14,064 nt of DNA from positions 1-14,064 of the forward strand of contig DTYT01000164.1 of assembly GCA_012961745.1 (NCBI GenBank). The letters are read 5' to 3'. Below, one piece after another: positions 13,905 through 14,064 of this stretch (its first letter is position 1; each line of letters begins with the position of its first letter). The stretch is from Kiritimatiellia bacterium. GTDB taxonomy: Bacteria; Verrucomicrobiota; Kiritimatiellia; B70-G9. Both the position numbers and the translations under genes were made by a program. Below the pieces are notes generated by a model that did not search any database, had not been told where the DNA came from, and saw only the letters and a program-made list of their open reading frames with translations.

Positions 13905-13923
13905 TTTTCACAGCCTGTGAAAA
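13905..13923. repeat. Perfect 19-base palindrome, possible operator
   Basis: TTTTCACAG and CTGTGAAAA are perfect 9-base inverted arms around a single C. The arms are AT-rich at the ends and too close together to form an RNA hairpin, so a dimeric protein-binding site is more likely than a terminator. It overlaps the stop codon (13910-13908) of the minus-strand gene entering from the right edge and lies about 320 bases upstream of the pseudopilin start. Confidence 0.6.
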
Positions 13924-14064
13924 GGAAAAGCCCTTATCCTGTGATGTAGCAAGCCTTGAGGATGTGCCTGTATCTGCTCCTCCCCCCCCCGCGCCAGCAG
14001 CCGATCGAGCAACTCCTGCTGGAGCACGTTGCGCAATTCCGTCTCGACGCGCTTCCGCTCCCGC
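13908..14064 (-). CDS. C-terminal end of an unidentified gene entering from the right edge
   Basis: A minus-strand frame is open from the right edge to a TGA at 13910-13908 (51 codons visible). The first 25 residues, RERKRVETELRNVLQQELLD-RLLAR, look like a genuine charged amphipathic helix with good codon structure. After a run of nine G (nine C on the plus strand, 13982-13990) the sequence becomes less protein-like (EEQIQAHPQGLLHHRIR and on). One fewer G would give a short alternative tail ending at a TAA at 13936-13934; one more G would extend the frame well to the left. The end of the protein is therefore uncertain. The visible part is too short to assign a family. Confidence 0.5.
   Translation of the reverse strand, partial: RERKRVETELRNVLQQELLDRLLARGGEEQIQAHPQGLLHHRIRAFPFHRL

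Noticed and set aside
13905..13923. The palindrome as a Crp site or a DnaA box cluster.
   Set aside because: Crp sites read TGTGA-N6-TCACA, the opposite half-site order, and the nearby TTATCCTGT differs from the DnaA box TTATCCACA in its last three bases. No dnaA or dnaN gene is present.
1..14064. tRNA, rRNA, CRISPR arrays, insertion sequences, attachment sites and defence genes.
   Set aside because: No regularly spaced repeats, no transposase or integrase motifs, no tRNA cloverleaf ends and no nuclease-effector pairs were seen on either strand by reading; a covariance-model scan was not possible.

Overview
The window is a GC-rich bacterial chromosome segment. It most resembles the Planctomycetota-Verrucomicrobiota-Kiritimatiellota-Lentisphaerota group, judging by gene style rather than any marker gene. 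The pointers are a prepilin-like protein with an xFTLIELLVVIAII start and a C-terminal FLDGHV motif, a TIGR03790-family protein, a lone GspG-like pseudopilin and a 'beta-barrel porin 2' type outer membrane protein. No rRNA, tRNA, CRISPR array, transposase or phage gene was seen.

Left arm, minus strand (1-9440): an apparent seven-gene operon read from right to left. The order is a small exported SLH-like protein (9440-8811), an outer membrane beta-barrel (8748-7480), a Wzc-type tyrosine autokinase with its Wzz domain (7284-5182), a short Wza-like export lipoprotein (5181-4459), an O-antigen ligase/polymerase-like membrane protein with a TPR tail (4446-2503), a prepilin-like protein (2426-1773) and a TIGR03790 protein that runs off the left edge (1744-1). 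Together this is a Wzy-dependent exopolysaccharide assembly and export module: polymerise, control chain length and phosphorylate, then pass through the periplasm and outer membrane. No glycosyltransferase, flippase or exosortase lies in the window. TIGR03790 was defined as occurring in exosortase-carrying genomes, so this is plausibly the EPS arm of an exosortase/PEP-CTERM-type system.

Divergent centre (9441-9780): 340 bases without a convincing gene. It holds one good sigma70-like promoter candidate facing each way and a small inverted repeat over the rightward -35.

Right arm, plus strand (9781-13142): a tightly packed run with a stand-alone response-regulator receiver domain, a CsgG-family lipoprotein with a FlgT-like C-terminal domain (GTGA overlap), a small DUF861-type cupin, ruvA (ATGA overlap with the cupin) and ruvB. 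RuvAB is the Holliday-junction branch-migration motor. Its apparent co-transcription with a signalling/envelope pair is unusual.

Right end: a lone GspG-like pseudopilin on the minus strand converges on ruvB (13586-13182). About 320 bases without a recognisable gene follow, ending in a perfect 19-base palindrome (13905-13923). The C-terminal end of an unidentified minus-strand gene then enters from the right edge; it carries a nine-G run that controls which C-terminus is made.
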